Below the pieces are notes generated by a model that was not told the DNA's origin, did not search any database, and saw nothing but the letters and a program-made list of their open reading frames with translations. Positions 6,295 through 6,295 of a stretch of 6,295 bases of DNA are shown here, piece by piece. Source of the DNA: Bacteroidaceae bacterium (GTDB lineage Bacteria; Bacteroidota; Bacteroidia; Bacteroidales; Bacteroidaceae); the NCBI GenBank assembly GCA_017551845.1, contig JAFZKR010000035.1, forward strand, positions 1-6,295, in the 5' to 3' direction. The translations under genes were made by a program, and so were the position numbers. The stretch's first letter is position 1; each line of letters starts with the position of its first letter.

Positions 6295-6295
6295 G

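Overview
The window looks like accessory chromosome of a Bacteroidales bacterium (Bacteroides/Prevotella type). Three things point there: two promoters carry the Bacteroidetes -7 box TAnnTTTG, the start codons lack Shine-Dalgarno sequences, and the proteins are typical of gut Bacteroidales (a GH3 lipoprotein with an inserted PA14 domain, a secreted protein starting FYYYNGKK, and a class II Fic protein with a C-terminal winged helix). Genus cannot be decided from the sequence alone. No tRNA, rRNA or CRISPR array is visible, and there is no gene-free stretch longer than about 290 bases.

Layout. A Fic-family AMP transferase gene runs rightward (78-1124) from a strong promoter (box at 55-62). Two copies of a 12-bp direct repeat lie just upstream, and most of the same motif recurs inside the gene, at the junction between the catalytic domain and the winged helix. 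A 57-bp convergent gap with a strong palindrome (1144-1172) separates it from a leftward gene for an 874-residue GH3 beta-xylosidase/beta-glucosidase-type lipoprotein (1182-3806). That gene has its own -7 box (3842-3849) and an inverted repeat directly upstream of the box (3855-3885). Farther right, on the same strand, is a secreted multidomain protein of unknown function (3934-5964). At the right edge lie the left end and truncated orfA of an IS3-family element (about 6013-6294).

How the parts relate. The GH3 enzyme probably trims xylo- or gluco-oligosaccharides in the periplasm or at the cell surface, and the secreted protein may act at the surface. No SusC/SusD pair or sensor is present, so a polysaccharide-utilisation locus cannot be claimed. 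The Fic protein looks like an independent, self-inhibited and possibly autoregulated unit.

The points most worth following are: (1) the repeat shared by the Fic promoter and the Fic coding sequence; (2) the in-frame joining of an IS3 OrfA DNA-binding domain to the secreted-protein gene, which makes the longest reading frame start about 87 codons too early; and (3) a propeptide-like N-terminal domain in the secreted protein without a protease domain behind it. I found no convincing new multi-gene system.
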